Notes: generated by a model not told the origin, from the sequence alone. 64,000 bases of DNA from Paenibacillus sp. FSL W8-0186 (GCF_037969765.1 NZ_CP150207.1:5339501-5403500); one strand, 5' to 3'. Positions 50,345 through 59,884 are shown, counted from the first letter of the stretch. Numbers and translations are program-made.

Positions 50345-51433
50345 ATGAAAAAAAATCAAAACCTGCTGCTGCTCGTGCTTGCAGCGTCGCTGCTGTATGC
50401 CGCTCCTGCGCAGGCAGAGGCGGGCGCGCCCGCTCACGCCGCTATCCAGACGCAGGATCAAGTTCAATCCCAGGCTCAGACGGATTCCAAGCCGATCGCC
50501 ATTTATCTAGACGGCCGCCAGCTTGAGCCTGAAACGCAGCCGCTCATCGTGGACGGTGCGGTACTCGTCCCGATGCGCGGGCTGTTTGAGGCGCAGGGCG
50601 CCGAGCTGGTCTGGAACGGTGCCAGCAAGACCCTTATCGCAACCAAGGATGATCTGACGCTCACCTACCGGGTAGGGGAGGCCTCCGCCGACCTCAACGG
50701 CAAACCGGTGAACCTGTCTGTACCCGGCCGGATTTCAGATGGTTATACCTTAGTGCCGCTGCGGTTCGTCAGCGAAACGCTCGGCAGCACGGTGAGATGG
50801 ATCCCGGAGACAAGAACGGTGCATATTTCCTCCCCGGTGAACTATGAGACGACGGTTCTCTGGGGCGTGAATCTGCGCAGCCGGCCAGACACCGGAGAAG
50901 GCTCCGCTACAGGAGAACTGCTTCCTGCTGGCAAGCAAGTTCATGTCATCCGCGAGGTCGATGCCCATTGGCTGGAGGTGCGCACCGAGGATCAGAAACA
51001 CGGCTACATCTCGGCCAAGCCAAAATATACCGATTATAAAAGCCCTTCACTTATAGAACGCCAAGGGGAGGCCCTGATTGCTTATGGCAAGCAATACTGG
51101 GGCACGCCGTATGAATTCGGAGCTTCACCCGACCAGACGAATACGTTTGACTGCTCTTCGTTCGTGAAGCGCGTGTTCCAGGATACGCTGGGCATTGAGC
51201 TTCCCCGGGTATCCTATAATCAGGCAAAGGTCGGCCAGGAAGTCGGAATCGACGAACTGCGTCCCGGAGACCTGCTGTTCTTCAGCTCGCGCGGTTTAGA
51301 TATTGGACATGTCGGAATTTATGCAGGAGACAACCAGATCCTGCATACGTATTCGAAGAAGCTGGGCGTGCACATCGGGGAGTTCTCCGGCCAGTGGAAG
51401 GATCGATTTGTAACGGCTCGCCGGGTGTTTTAA
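50345..51433 (+). CDS. Secreted NlpC/P60 hydrolase with copper-amine-oxidase-N and SH3 domains
   Basis: A 362-residue protein. The signal peptide (1-24, ending APAQA) and a Gln-rich linker are followed by a copper amine oxidase N-terminal-type domain (about 50-165: VLVPMRGLFEAQGAELVWN, TLVPLRFVSETLG), a bacterial SH3 domain (170-230: GVNLRSRPDTGEGSATGEL) and an NlpC/P60 domain (240-362). The catalytic Cys is about 270 in TFDCSSF, with His residues in DIGHVGIY and ILHTYS. It would cleave D-Glu to diamino-acid links in wall peptides. The start is the ATG at 50345 after AAGGTGATGG; the longer frame has no ribosome binding site. Confidence 0.9.
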   Translation: MKKNQNLLLLVLAASLLYAAPAQAEAGAPAHAAIQTQDQVQSQAQTDSKPIAIYLDGRQLEPETQPLIVDGAVLVPMRGLFEAQGAELVWNGASKTLIATKDDLTLTYRVGEASADLNGKPVNLSVPGRISDGYTLVPLRFVSETLGSTVRWIPETRTVHISSPVNYETTVLWGVNLRSRPDTGEGSATGELLPAGKQVHVIREVDAHWLEVRTEDQKHGYISAKPKYTDYKSPSLIERQGEALIAYGKQYWGTPYEFGASPDQTNTFDCSSFVKRVFQDTLGIELPRVSYNQAKVGQEVGIDELRPGDLLFFSSRGLDIGHVGIYAGDNQILHTYSKKLGVHIGEFSGQWKDRFVTARRVF

Positions 51434-51438
51434 ACAGA

Positions 51439-51475
51439 AAGGAGCAGCTCTATATGAGCTGCTCCTTCTATTTAT
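51439..51475 (+). terminator. Hairpin terminator after NlpC/P60 gene
   Basis: The perfect 12-bp arms AAGGAGCAGCTC/GAGCTGCTCCTT (51439-51450 / 51456-51467) have a 5-nt loop, then CTATTTAT. The T-tract is weak but the stem is very stable. Confidence 0.8.
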
Positions 51476-51556
51476 CCGGTCAGAATGAGATATAATCATT
51501 AGCAAGTCTTTCATTCTTAATATTGTTAAACAGGAATAATATATTTATTACTCATT

Positions 51557-51590
51557 AGATTTTGTTATCTATTTATATATAACAAAATCT
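51557..51590. repeat. AT-rich perfect inverted repeat
   Basis: AGATTTTGTTAT (51557-51568) and its exact complement ATAACAAAATCT (51579-51590) flank a 10-bp AT-only-plus-C spacer. It lies in a roughly 300-bp AT-rich non-coding stretch before the kinase gene. It could be an operator or a structural element. Confidence 0.65.
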
Positions 51591-51645
51591 ATAATTAAAA
51601 ACCCTTTATTTCAAACTTTAAACTTCATAGGAAGATGTTATTTCA

Positions 51646-51674
51646 TTGACGAATGAAATCTGGAAGGATATTAT
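51646..51674 (+). promoter_or_regulatory. Candidate promoter of mannan-locus kinase/regulator genes
   Basis: TTGACG (51646-51651), 17 bp, TATTAT (51669-51674). The leader from about 51681 to the kinase start at 51822 is 140 nt and contains a terminator-like hairpin. Confidence 0.55.
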
Positions 51675-51761
51675 TTTTATATTCATATAACAAACTTCAT
51701 AACATATTAAAGAAAAATATAACAAAAATTCACGTCTTATCATGGTCATTTCTATTTCCGT

Positions 51762-51789
51762 ACCCCTTTTCATAAAGGGGTCGTTTTTA
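51762..51789 (+). terminator. Terminator-like hairpin in leader of kinase gene
   Basis: ACCCCTTT-tcat-AAAGGGGT (51762-51781 with the 4-nt loop) followed by CGTTTTTAT. No plus-strand gene ends just upstream, so it may attenuate the kinase/regulator transcript. Confidence 0.65.
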
Positions 51790-51821
51790 TAAGGCTTCTG
51801 AAGACCAGGGGGGCAGAACAT

Positions 51822-53627
51822 ATGAATTTTATCAGATTGCTAAATGACATCAAGCTGAGGAGAAAGCTATCCTTGACCTTTATTACCGTTGCTGTTGTCC
51901 CGCTCCTGATCAGCGGGATATTTCTGACGGGCAAGCTGCGGGAAATTATGATAGCAGATGCTTTTGAACAGGCTACGGATAACGTAGAGCGAGTTTGGAA
52001 ACGAACGGAGGAAGTCATCAAGGTGCCGCTGGACATTTCCTATCAGCTCTCCAACGATAGCCGGATGAAATCGGTGGCAAGCCGCAGCTATGACAGCTAT
52101 ATCGAGGTCATTCAGACCTACCGCCAATATTCTGATATCCGGGATTACATTCGGTTATATAAAGAGGTTAAAGGCATCCGGCTTTATACGCCGAACCCGA
52201 CCATGCTGAATAATTGGGAATTCATGCAGCCCGATAATCAGATCGAGCAGGCAGAGTGGTATAAGCTGGCGCTGAGCAAAAAAGGGCTTGCCGGTTGGGG
52301 ATACATCGAGGATGAACGGGACCGAACGAAATACCTGAGTCTAGTACGAAAAATCAACTTGAACGAGCCTGGTCAGGATAGTGTACTTGTCATCAACGTC
52401 AATACGGCGCAGCTCAATTCCATTCTATCTCAAGAATCGTTCTCTACCATGATCGTAGATGATCATAACAATATCGTGGCAGCCAACCGTCCAGATTTGT
52501 ATGGAAAGAACCTCGCCGAAGTACATTCAGGCGATGGCATCCTGCAGCAAAGTGAAGGCAGCTTCGATGCCGATATAGACGGGAAACGTTCCAAAGTCGT
52601 TATTTCCAGTCTAGTTCCGGAGACTAGCTGGAATGGGCTGCGCGTCATTTCCGTGTTTACAGTATCGGACATCGTCCAGGACGCGAACGAGGTTATCCGG
52701 CTGGCCACGCTCGTAATTGCAGGCTCTCTGATCATTGCCGTACTGCTTGTCTATGCCTCGGCATCCCTTATTACGAGCAGACTGCTGCGATTAAGCAAAC
52801 ATATGTCCAGAGTAGGCACCGGCTCAGGCCACTGGGATACTTATCTTGACCTGGATGGCAAGGATGAGATCGGACAGCTCTCCAGGCAATTTAATGCTCT
52901 TGTCCAACGGATCAGTCAGCTGATGCTGGAAGTCGAAGAGAGTAATCAGCAAAAACGGCGGCTGGAGCAAAAGCAAAGTGAGATCAAATTTAAAATGCTA
53001 GCGAGTCAGATCAACCCCCATTTCCTGTTCAATACGCTGGAATCGATTCGCATGGAGGCGCATCTCCGAGGGGAAGAGGATTTGGCGGAGGCGGTCTGGC
53101 AGCTCAGCAGTCTGATCCGCAATAGTCTTGAGGTTGGCAACGGCAAGATTCGACTTTCCGAGGAATTGAATATGGCACGCTGCTATTTGGAACTGCAAAA
53201 GTTCCGGTATGAAGACAGGCTTCTGTATAAACTGGATATTGCGCAAGGCACTGAAGATATTGAACTTCCGCCACTGATGATCCAGCCGCTGGTGGAGAAT
53301 TCGATTATTCACGGGCTGGATCACAAAGAGGAAGGATCAACACGGATAACCATTCGGACCAAGCTTGGTGAGGACGGCGAGGTATGCGTAGAAATTCAAG
53401 ACGACGGGGCAGGAATCCCGGCATGGAAGCTGGAGGAATTGCAACAACAGTTGAAGGAACAGGAATCGGAGGAGGCCGGGGGGCGGATTGGGCTCCGCAA
53501 CGTGCATGATCGCCTGCAGCTTACTTATGGTCATGCTTCGGGGCTTTCGATTGATAGCAAAGAGGGTGAAGGCACTAGGATTACATTTTGCATACCGAGG
53601 GGGAACGAGATCGAATGTTTACAGTAA
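51822..53627 (+). CDS. Sensor histidine kinase (YesM-like), mannan locus
   Basis: A 601-residue membrane kinase: TM1 about 18-38, sensor domain about 40-295, TM2 about 300-320, HAMP about 322-375, phospho-His in SQINPHFLFNTLESI near 400, N-box VENSIIHGL, and G-boxes DDGAGIP and GGRIGLRNV. AGGGGGG lies about eight bases before the ATG. It overlaps the response-regulator start by 13 bp, so they form a coupled pair. By context it should sense mannan-derived oligosaccharides; the ligand is not readable from sequence. Confidence 0.93.
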   Translation: MNFIRLLNDIKLRRKLSLTFITVAVVPLLISGIFLTGKLREIMIADAFEQATDNVERVWKRTEEVIKVPLDISYQLSNDSRMKSVASRSYDSYIEVIQTYRQYSDIRDYIRLYKEVKGIRLYTPNPTMLNNWEFMQPDNQIEQAEWYKLALSKKGLAGWGYIEDERDRTKYLSLVRKINLNEPGQDSVLVINVNTAQLNSILSQESFSTMIVDDHNNIVAANRPDLYGKNLAEVHSGDGILQQSEGSFDADIDGKRSKVVISSLVPETSWNGLRVISVFTVSDIVQDANEVIRLATLVIAGSLIIAVLLVYASASLITSRLLRLSKHMSRVGTGSGHWDTYLDLDGKDEIGQLSRQFNALVQRISQLMLEVEESNQQKRRLEQKQSEIKFKMLASQINPHFLFNTLESIRMEAHLRGEEDLAEAVWQLSSLIRNSLEVGNGKIRLSEELNMARCYLELQKFRYEDRLLYKLDIAQGTEDIELPPLMIQPLVENSIIHGLDHKEEGSTRITIRTKLGEDGEVCVEIQDDGAGIPAWKLEELQQQLKEQESEEAGGRIGLRNVHDRLQLTYGHASGLSIDSKEGEGTRITFCIPRGNEIECLQ

Positions 53628-55186
53628 TGATTGTTGATGATGAGCCGAAACTTCGCCTTGGGCTGCAATCCTTGATTCCGTGGCAAGAGTTAGGGTACGA
53701 GATCATGGGAACGGCAGCCAATGGAAACGAGGCACTTCGTGTTGGGGAAGAGCAGATTCCCGATGTGATGCTGGTCGATATCCGCATGCCTGGCATGGAT
53801 GGGCTGCAGCTTCTTCAGGAAATCCGCCGTCGCGGCTGGGATACACATGCAGTCGTACTGAGCGGATACGCCGATTTCGAGTACGCCCGCGAGGCGCTCC
53901 AATATGGTGTTGAAGGTTATCTGCTTAAACCTGTCAACAGAGAAGAACTATCCACTCTGCTTCTGAAGCTTCACGGGCAGATTTCCGCCGAACGGCTGAC
54001 GAAGCGGGTACATCAGGAAGCAAAATCACAGGAGTGGGCGGTGTATTCCCTGCTGTCCGGCTCACATGATTTGGTAAACGTTTCCATGGATGAGCTGGCT
54101 GAATCGTTAGGAATGGATTGGCCGAAATATCAGATTGTGCTGATCGCTTTTCCGGGTCTGCATCCAGAAGAGGACGAGCGCATCCGCAGCTTCCGGGATC
54201 GTCTGGTTACAGCGTACGCAACGGATAGCCAAGGCGTTGTTCTCTACTTTGCCCCTTATACGGTTCTGCTTCTCGCTAATACGCTGGACGGCGAATTAGG
54301 CCGGGCCAATCTATACAGAGAACTACAAATGCTGTCTGGAGAGATCCGTTCCCAAATGGATGTGGCCGCAGGTGAAACGGTGCTGGCGCTGGATCAGATC
54401 CCAAATTCATTCCGTACTGCCCGTTCCCTGCTCGAACGCAGCTTTTTCTATGACAAAGGCAGGGTGCTAACATTGGAGACTCCAGAAAGCTATCGCCAGA
54501 CGTCCTCCTGTTCTAAGGACAATTCCCTGCTGGACGGAGAAGAGGTGTCCTTTCGCCTCTATTATTTGGTTGATGTCGGACATGCGGGGGCTATCCATTC
54601 CTTGCTGGACGAGGCAGCTGGGCTTATGGCAGTTAACGGGAAAGGAGAAACAGAGATTCGTGAACAATTCTTCTATCTCGCCAATGAAACGCTGCGAAAA
54701 ATCTCCCCTCGCCTCTGGTCGGAGTCCATTTATCCAGGGGAACCCGCCCAATTCCTGGCGGGCATTTACAGTCAGCGCTTTATCCGGGATCTTGTCAGCT
54801 ATGTAACCGCTGTTATGGAAAGGCTGGCCCGCTGTGCAGATTATACCAGCCGGGACAATGAAATGAAGCGCTTGCTGGATTTCATTGAACGGCATCACTA
54901 CGAAAATTTGCGGTTGGAAACGCTGGCAGGACTGTTCAATTATAGCAGTTCCTATCTGGGTCAGCTTTTCAAAAACCATACAGGAGAATATTTCAACGCC
55001 TATCTCGACAGAGTTCGGATTGGCAAAGCGAAGGAGCTGCTAACTCAAGGCTGGAAGGTGTATGAGGTGGCAGAAAAGGTAGGGTATTCGAACGTAAATT
55101 ATTTTCACAATAAATTTAAAAAATTAGAGGGGCAGTCGCCCTCCTCGTACCAGAAAAAAAGTGTAAGAGATGAATATTCATTATGA
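53615..55186 (+). CDS. AraC-type response regulator (YesN-like), mannan locus
   Basis: A 523-residue regulator. Receiver (1-120): VMIVDDEPKLRLGL, phospho-acceptor Asp in VMLVDIRMPGMDG, LSGYADFEYA, LLKPV. The middle region is about 130-410. The C-terminal AraC HTH (about 420-515) has LAGLFNYSSSYLGQLFKNHTGEYFNAYL and EVAEKVGYSNVNYFHNKF. The start is the ATG at 53615 with GAGGGGG upstream, inside the 3' end of the kinase gene. It ends only about 6 bp before the duplicated operator/promoter element that precedes the mannanase, a natural target. Confidence 0.92.
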   Translation: MFTVMIVDDEPKLRLGLQSLIPWQELGYEIMGTAANGNEALRVGEEQIPDVMLVDIRMPGMDGLQLLQEIRRRGWDTHAVVLSGYADFEYAREALQYGVEGYLLKPVNREELSTLLLKLHGQISAERLTKRVHQEAKSQEWAVYSLLSGSHDLVNVSMDELAESLGMDWPKYQIVLIAFPGLHPEEDERIRSFRDRLVTAYATDSQGVVLYFAPYTVLLLANTLDGELGRANLYRELQMLSGEIRSQMDVAAGETVLALDQIPNSFRTARSLLERSFFYDKGRVLTLETPESYRQTSSCSKDNSLLDGEEVSFRLYYLVDVGHAGAIHSLLDEAAGLMAVNGKGETEIREQFFYLANETLRKISPRLWSESIYPGEPAQFLAGIYSQRFIRDLVSYVTAVMERLARCADYTSRDNEMKRLLDFIERHHYENLRLETLAGLFNYSSSYLGQLFKNHTGEYFNAYLDRVRIGKAKELLTQGWKVYEVAEKVGYSNVNYFHNKFKKLEGQSPSSYQKKSVRDEYSL

Positions 55187-55192
55187 AAATCT

Positions 55193-55279
55193 ATGATTGT
55201 TTCTGAAATATCTGCGGATTATCGCATGAAATGATGCGAAATTAGTGATATGTCTCTATCCTCCCGCATGTTTTATAGT
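55193..55279 (+). promoter_or_regulatory. Duplicated operator/promoter element, copy 1 (before GH26)
   Basis: Three boxes, TGAAAT (55204-55209), TGAAAT (55227-55232) and CGAAAT (55237-55242), precede TGTCTC (55251-55256), 17 bp and TATAGT (55274-55279). The start codon follows 28 bp later. Copy 2 at 59936-60022 has every element at the same relative position. Confidence 0.75.
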
Positions 55280-55307
55280 GGTAGCACGAGAGGGGGAATG
55301 CAGAAAA

Positions 55308-57497
55308 ATGAAAGCGATGTCAAGCTCTATGTTGTGCGCTGCGCAGGCGAGGAGAACATTCTCCATGGTTTTGTTATGCATGATAATTCTGATGGGAATG
55401 TCTGGTTCAGCTGCTTCAATAGCCGATGCTTCTTCAACCGGACAAGCTGCTCTCATGAATATGGAAGGCGCGCCATCTGTCAGTCCGACTAACAGTATAA
55501 CGGTTACTTTTGCTAATGCGGTGTTAGAAGGTTACGGTATCGAGAAACGCGGTTCTGTCAAAGAAGACGATGATACTTTGTATGACGGTGAAGGCTATAT
55601 CTCTTACTTTTTTGATGAAATTGGAGGCGCTGCAGAACCCGTCGGCAGTGCAGCTTTTACTGTGGACGCTGCGAAAGCTGGGCTGTATGAGCTGAGTTTA
55701 GGCTACTACATCCCCGAAGGCTACGGGGATAAAGTGACCCGTATACAGATTAACGGTGAAGGCACCGGAGAGCTGACATTGGATGCGCCGGCAGCAGGTA
55801 CGGTTCGTGCTGAGAAAATGGTCAGTAAGGTGCTGCTGAACGCAGGCAGCAATACAATCCAAATTATGCGCGGATGGGGTTACTACGGCATTGAGCATAT
55901 CAAGCTTGCACCCGCGAATGAAGCACCACCCAGTAACAAGCTGGATGCAGAGGACAGCATCAAGACTGGCACATTAAACAATCCCGAAGCGACAGCTGAG
56001 GCCAGAGCGCTAATGAACTACTTGCTCAGCCAGTATGGACAGAAAATTATCTCTGGACAGCAGACGCTTGAAGATGTGGAGTGGATCAAGCAGCAGACAG
56101 GCAAATATCCAGCGATTTTCTCTACAGACTTGATGGATTACTCCCCTTCCCGCGTGGATCATGGAGCCTCCTCCACTGAGGTCGAGAAGATGATCGAATG
56201 GTACAAACGCGGTGGTATTGTGTCTTTATGCTGGCACTGGAATGCCCCGAAGGGAATCGGCGGCAATGAGCCTGGCAACGAGTGGTGGCGAGGCTTCTAC
56301 ACTGAATTTACAACCTTTGATGTGGAATATGCTCTTAATCATCCGGATTCTGAGGACTACCAGCTCCTGATCCGGGACATTGACGCCATCGCAGTTCAGT
56401 TGAAGCGATTGCAGGAGGCGAACGTGCCTGTGTTATGGCGACCCCTGCACGAGGCAGAGGGCACCTGGTTTTGGTGGGGAGCAAAAGGGCCCGAGCCGGC
56501 GAAACAGCTCTATCGTTTAATGTATGATCGGTTAACCAATGATCATAAGCTGAACAATCTGATTTGGGTGTGGAACTCCGAGAAAAAGGATTGGTATCCG
56601 GGAGATGATGTCGTAGATATGGTAAGCGTCGATATCTATAATCCTGCTGGCGACTATAATCCGAGCATCGCAAAATATGAAGCGCTTGTATCTTTGGCGG
56701 ACAGCAAGAAGATGGCTGCACTAGCGGAGAATGGGCCTATTCCGGATCCGGATGCTCTTCAGGAGTACGGCGCCGACTGGAGCTTCTTTAGTACCTGGAC
56801 CGGCGACTACATCAGGGATGGCAAGACAAATACGATAGAGCATTTGAAGAAGGTATATCAACACGATTACGTCATTACTCTCGACGAACTCCCGGCAGAC
56901 CTGTACTCCAATCTTGATGATAAGGCTGAGAATGGCGAATCAGCAGGGATGACCGAAGCCAATGGACAGGAAAACTATTCGGAGGACGACGATGTCATCA
57001 GCATGGAGCCAAAAAACAGCTTCACGGATCTCGAAGGCCATTGGGCGAAGAACGACATTGAGCTGATGTTAAACAAGAAGATTGTTTTCGGGATTAGCCA
57101 CGGACAATTTGCGCCGGATCGTCCAATTACGCGTGCCGAAGTCGCTGTGCTTATGGCTAGAGCGATGGGTCTTGATGCACAACCAGCAGCGGGCAAGTTC
57201 TCTGATGTCGCGAAGACGAGCTGGTACGCAAGCGCTGTTGAAGCTGTAAACGAAGCGGGAATCATGGACGGCTATGCTGACGGTAATTTCCAGCCGCATG
57301 CTCAGGTTACACAGGAGCAGTTGGCGGTATTGATCGTTCGCGCTGCAGCCCTTGCAGGTCAGCCACTTACTGAGACAGAGTATTCTCTGGCAGGAGTAAC
57401 TTCAGAACGGTTTGCACCGCAGGAATGGGTGAATCGCGCGCAAGCTGTCGTCGTCATCAAGCGTCTAATGATGGATTTGAATCTCATCCATGCTTGA
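55308..57497 (+). CDS. SLH-anchored GH26 beta-mannanase with CBM35-like module
   Basis: A 729-residue secreted enzyme. The signal peptide (about 1-40) is followed by a CBM35/6-like beta-sandwich (about 60-200: LYDGEGYISYFFDEIGG, AGLYELSLGYYIPEGYGDK), the GH26 barrel (about 225-540) and SLH repeats (about 580-729). The catalytic acid/base Glu is about 382 (WRPLHEAEG) and the nucleophile Glu about 474 (ALAENGPIPD). The third SLH repeat is shortened and diverged. It would cut mannan at the cell surface. The start is the ATG at 55308; a ribosome binding site GAGGGGG lies 11 bases upstream. Preceded by the duplicated operator. Confidence 0.92.
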   Translation: MKAMSSSMLCAAQARRTFSMVLLCMIILMGMSGSAASIADASSTGQAALMNMEGAPSVSPTNSITVTFANAVLEGYGIEKRGSVKEDDDTLYDGEGYISYFFDEIGGAAEPVGSAAFTVDAAKAGLYELSLGYYIPEGYGDKVTRIQINGEGTGELTLDAPAAGTVRAEKMVSKVLLNAGSNTIQIMRGWGYYGIEHIKLAPANEAPPSNKLDAEDSIKTGTLNNPEATAEARALMNYLLSQYGQKIISGQQTLEDVEWIKQQTGKYPAIFSTDLMDYSPSRVDHGASSTEVEKMIEWYKRGGIVSLCWHWNAPKGIGGNEPGNEWWRGFYTEFTTFDVEYALNHPDSEDYQLLIRDIDAIAVQLKRLQEANVPVLWRPLHEAEGTWFWWGAKGPEPAKQLYRLMYDRLTNDHKLNNLIWVWNSEKKDWYPGDDVVDMVSVDIYNPAGDYNPSIAKYEALVSLADSKKMAALAENGPIPDPDALQEYGADWSFFSTWTGDYIRDGKTNTIEHLKKVYQHDYVITLDELPADLYSNLDDKAENGESAGMTEANGQENYSEDDDVISMEPKNSFTDLEGHWAKNDIELMLNKKIVFGISHGQFAPDRPITRAEVAVLMARAMGLDAQPAAGKFSDVAKTSWYASAVEAVNEAGIMDGYADGNFQPHAQVTQEQLAVLIVRAAALAGQPLTETEYSLAGVTSERFAPQEWVNRAQAVVVIKRLMMDLNLIHA

Positions 57498-57517
57498 TTC
57501 AATCGCCTAATTAATAA

Positions 57518-57572
57518 GAAGTCCGCTAGCTGTGGGTCATGCGCCTAATTTAATAGCTAGCGATCTTCTTTG
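57518..57572 (+). terminator. Hairpin between GH26 and GH36 genes
   Basis: GAAG-CGCTAGCT / AGCTAGCG-CTTC (57518-57531 / 57555-57568) with a long loop and TTTG after. It may partly terminate transcription or protect the mannanase mRNA before the alpha-galactosidase gene. Confidence 0.5.
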
Positions 57573-57611
57573 TAATGCCCAAAATATACACAAATATGGA
57601 GTGAACATATA

Positions 57612-59774
57612 TTGGCCATTTATATCGACGAGTCAAAGAAGATCTTTCATTTGCAATCAGATCACACAAGCTATGTTATTCAAGTCATAGACGGCTATCC
57701 TGTGCATACCTATTGGGGACAACGGCTTCAAGCAGATGGCGATTTGGCGGGGCTTGTGCCGGTTACGAGCAATGCATTTCTAGATACAATGCCTCAGGAA
57801 TATCCGCAATATGGATCAGGTGATTTTCGTTCGCCTGCTTATCAGGTTCAGCTTGAGGATGGCAGCCGGATCACAGAACTTCGCTATAAAGGCTACTCTG
57901 TTTCAGCTGGAAAACCGGCTCTCGAAGGTTTGCCTTATGTATATACAGAGTCAGATGACGAAGCAGATACACTAGTATTGGAGCTTGAAGATGCATACAC
58001 CGGGATGGTCGTCTTGTTAAGCTACAGCATGTTTACAGGAGGGGCGATTTCACGATCGGCTCGCTTTATCAACAAGGGCAATGGGAAGCTGAGGCTGCTG
58101 CGCGCCTTAAGTGCAAATGTTGATTTATATGGCAAGGGGGATCATGAGCTGCTATATCTCTCCGGTCATTGGGCACGGGAGGCTCATATTCAGCGCCGGC
58201 CGCTCGGCCCCGGTGGAACGAATTTGGGCAGCCGGCGAGGCATGAGCAGCCACCAGCATAACCCGTTTGCAGCGGTGGTTAGCCCAGATACAGGCGAGGA
58301 TCATGGCGAGGTTTATGCCATGAATCTGGTGTACAGCGGCAATTTCCATGCTGAGGCGGAGGTCGATGGCTTCGGTCTCGGACGCATGGCGATTGGGCTG
58401 AACCCATTCGACTTTGCCTGGACGCTCCAGCCAGGGGAGTCTTTTCAAACACCTGAGGCTGTATTAGTTTATTCCGCGGAAGGGCTTGGAGGCATGTCGA
58501 GAATCTATCATCACCTGTATCGGAAACGTCTCTGCCGCGGAGTTCATCGGGATCAGGAACGTCCGATACTCGTCAATAATTGGGAAGCGACGTATTTTAA
58601 TTTTAATGCGGACAAAATCGAAACGATCGCTAAGGCAGGAGCCGAGCTTGGGATCGAGCTTTTCGTGCTTGATGATGGCTGGTTCGGCAAGAGAGACAGC
58701 GACAACAGCTCCCTCGGGGACTGGGTCGAGGATCGCCGTAAACTGCCGAACGGACTTTGTGATTTAGCCGAAAGAATTAATCGGCACGGGCTGAAGTTCG
58801 GTCTATGGTTTGAGCCGGAGATGATATCGCCGGATAGCGAACTATATCGTGCTCATCCTGACTGGTGTCTGCATGCAGCCGGCCGGCGCCGCTCAGAAGC
58901 GCGCTGGCAGCTGGTGTTGGATCTTTCGCGGCCGGAGGTGCGTGATTATCTGTATGATGCGTTAGCCCGTATTTTCGCAGATGTTCCTATTGCATATGTC
59001 AAATGGGACATGAACCGTGCGCTGACAGAAATCGGTTCTGCCACAGCCTCGCCAGAGCATCAACAGGAGATTGCCCATCGTTATATGCTTGGGCTTTATG
59101 AATTGCTGGAGAGGTTAACCACGGCGTTTCCAGAAATTTTGTTTGAAGGCTGTGCCAGCGGTGGCGGACGCTTCGATCCAGGGATGCTCTACTACATGCC
59201 GCAGGTCTGGACAAGCGATAATACCGACGCCGTAGAGCGATTAAAAATTCAATATGGAACCAGTCTGATTTATCCGGTAAGTACCATCGGAGCCCACGTA
59301 TCTGCGGTGCCCAATCATCAGGTCGGCCGGGAAACACCGCTCAAAATGCGTGGTGAGGTAGCCATGTCCGGAAATTTTGGCTACGAGCTAGACCTGACGA
59401 AATTCAGTGAAGCGGAGAAGGCCCAAGTTAAGGAGCATATTGCCATGTATAAGGAGATACGCTCTCTTGTGCAGCAGGGTGATCTCTATCGCCTCAAGAG
59501 CCCGTTTGACGGTGATGAGACATCCTGGATGTTCGTGTCAGAGGATAAGACCGAGGCGCTCGTGTTCTTCTTCCGCGTGCTTGCCAAGCCGAATCCTGCA
59601 TCTGGCATGCTGCGGCTTAAGGGGCTAGACGAGTGCTTAACCTACACCGTGAAAGGAAGCGACGGCATTGTCGGGACATACCGCGGCGATCGTTTAATGC
59701 AGGCCGGTCTGATGATTCCCCAGCTTGCAGGAGATTACGCCAGCACTTGGTTCAGGTTAACTGCGGTGCATTAA
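57612..59774 (+). CDS. GH36 alpha-galactosidase
   Basis: A 720-residue cytoplasmic enzyme (no signal peptide). Residues about 1-300 form the N-terminal beta-supersandwich, 310-640 the catalytic barrel and 640-720 the C-terminal beta domain. Markers: NNWEATYFNF, LDDGWFGKRD, nucleophile Asp about 466 in YVKWDMNR, the C-x-S-G-G-G-R motif (EGCASGGGRFD) and acid/base Asp about 536 in WTSDNTD. It would remove alpha-galactosyl side groups from imported galactomanno-oligosaccharides. The start is TTG at 57612 with GGAG ten bases upstream. It is followed by a terminator at 59839. Confidence 0.95.
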   Translation: MAIYIDESKKIFHLQSDHTSYVIQVIDGYPVHTYWGQRLQADGDLAGLVPVTSNAFLDTMPQEYPQYGSGDFRSPAYQVQLEDGSRITELRYKGYSVSAGKPALEGLPYVYTESDDEADTLVLELEDAYTGMVVLLSYSMFTGGAISRSARFINKGNGKLRLLRALSANVDLYGKGDHELLYLSGHWAREAHIQRRPLGPGGTNLGSRRGMSSHQHNPFAAVVSPDTGEDHGEVYAMNLVYSGNFHAEAEVDGFGLGRMAIGLNPFDFAWTLQPGESFQTPEAVLVYSAEGLGGMSRIYHHLYRKRLCRGVHRDQERPILVNNWEATYFNFNADKIETIAKAGAELGIELFVLDDGWFGKRDSDNSSLGDWVEDRRKLPNGLCDLAERINRHGLKFGLWFEPEMISPDSELYRAHPDWCLHAAGRRRSEARWQLVLDLSRPEVRDYLYDALARIFADVPIAYVKWDMNRALTEIGSATASPEHQQEIAHRYMLGLYELLERLTTAFPEILFEGCASGGGRFDPGMLYYMPQVWTSDNTDAVERLKIQYGTSLIYPVSTIGAHVSAVPNHQVGRETPLKMRGEVAMSGNFGYELDLTKFSEAEKAQVKEHIAMYKEIRSLVQQGDLYRLKSPFDGDETSWMFVSEDKTEALVFFFRVLAKPNPASGMLRLKGLDECLTYTVKGSDGIVGTYRGDRLMQAGLMIPQLAGDYASTWFRLTAVH

Positions 59775-59838
59775 GCTCATAGTCGAGACCAGGGTATATG
59801 TCGGAACTTATAACAATTAAAGTGATGAGTATCGTAAA

Positions 59839-59884
59839 GAAAGGATGTCTCAAAGCTGCTGCTTTGCAGTCATCCTTTCTTTAT
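59839..59884 (+). terminator. Intrinsic terminator of GH36 gene
   Basis: GAAAGGATG/CATCCTTTC (59839-59847 / 59871-59879) with an inner AAAGC/GCTTT hairpin, followed by a T-rich tail. Confidence 0.82.

Noticed and set aside
55207..55242. Inverted repeat CGCAT/ATGCG inside the duplicated operator as the recognition element
   Set aside because: The second copy has a different palindrome in a shifted register, so the shared GAAAT boxes and their spacing explain the conservation better.
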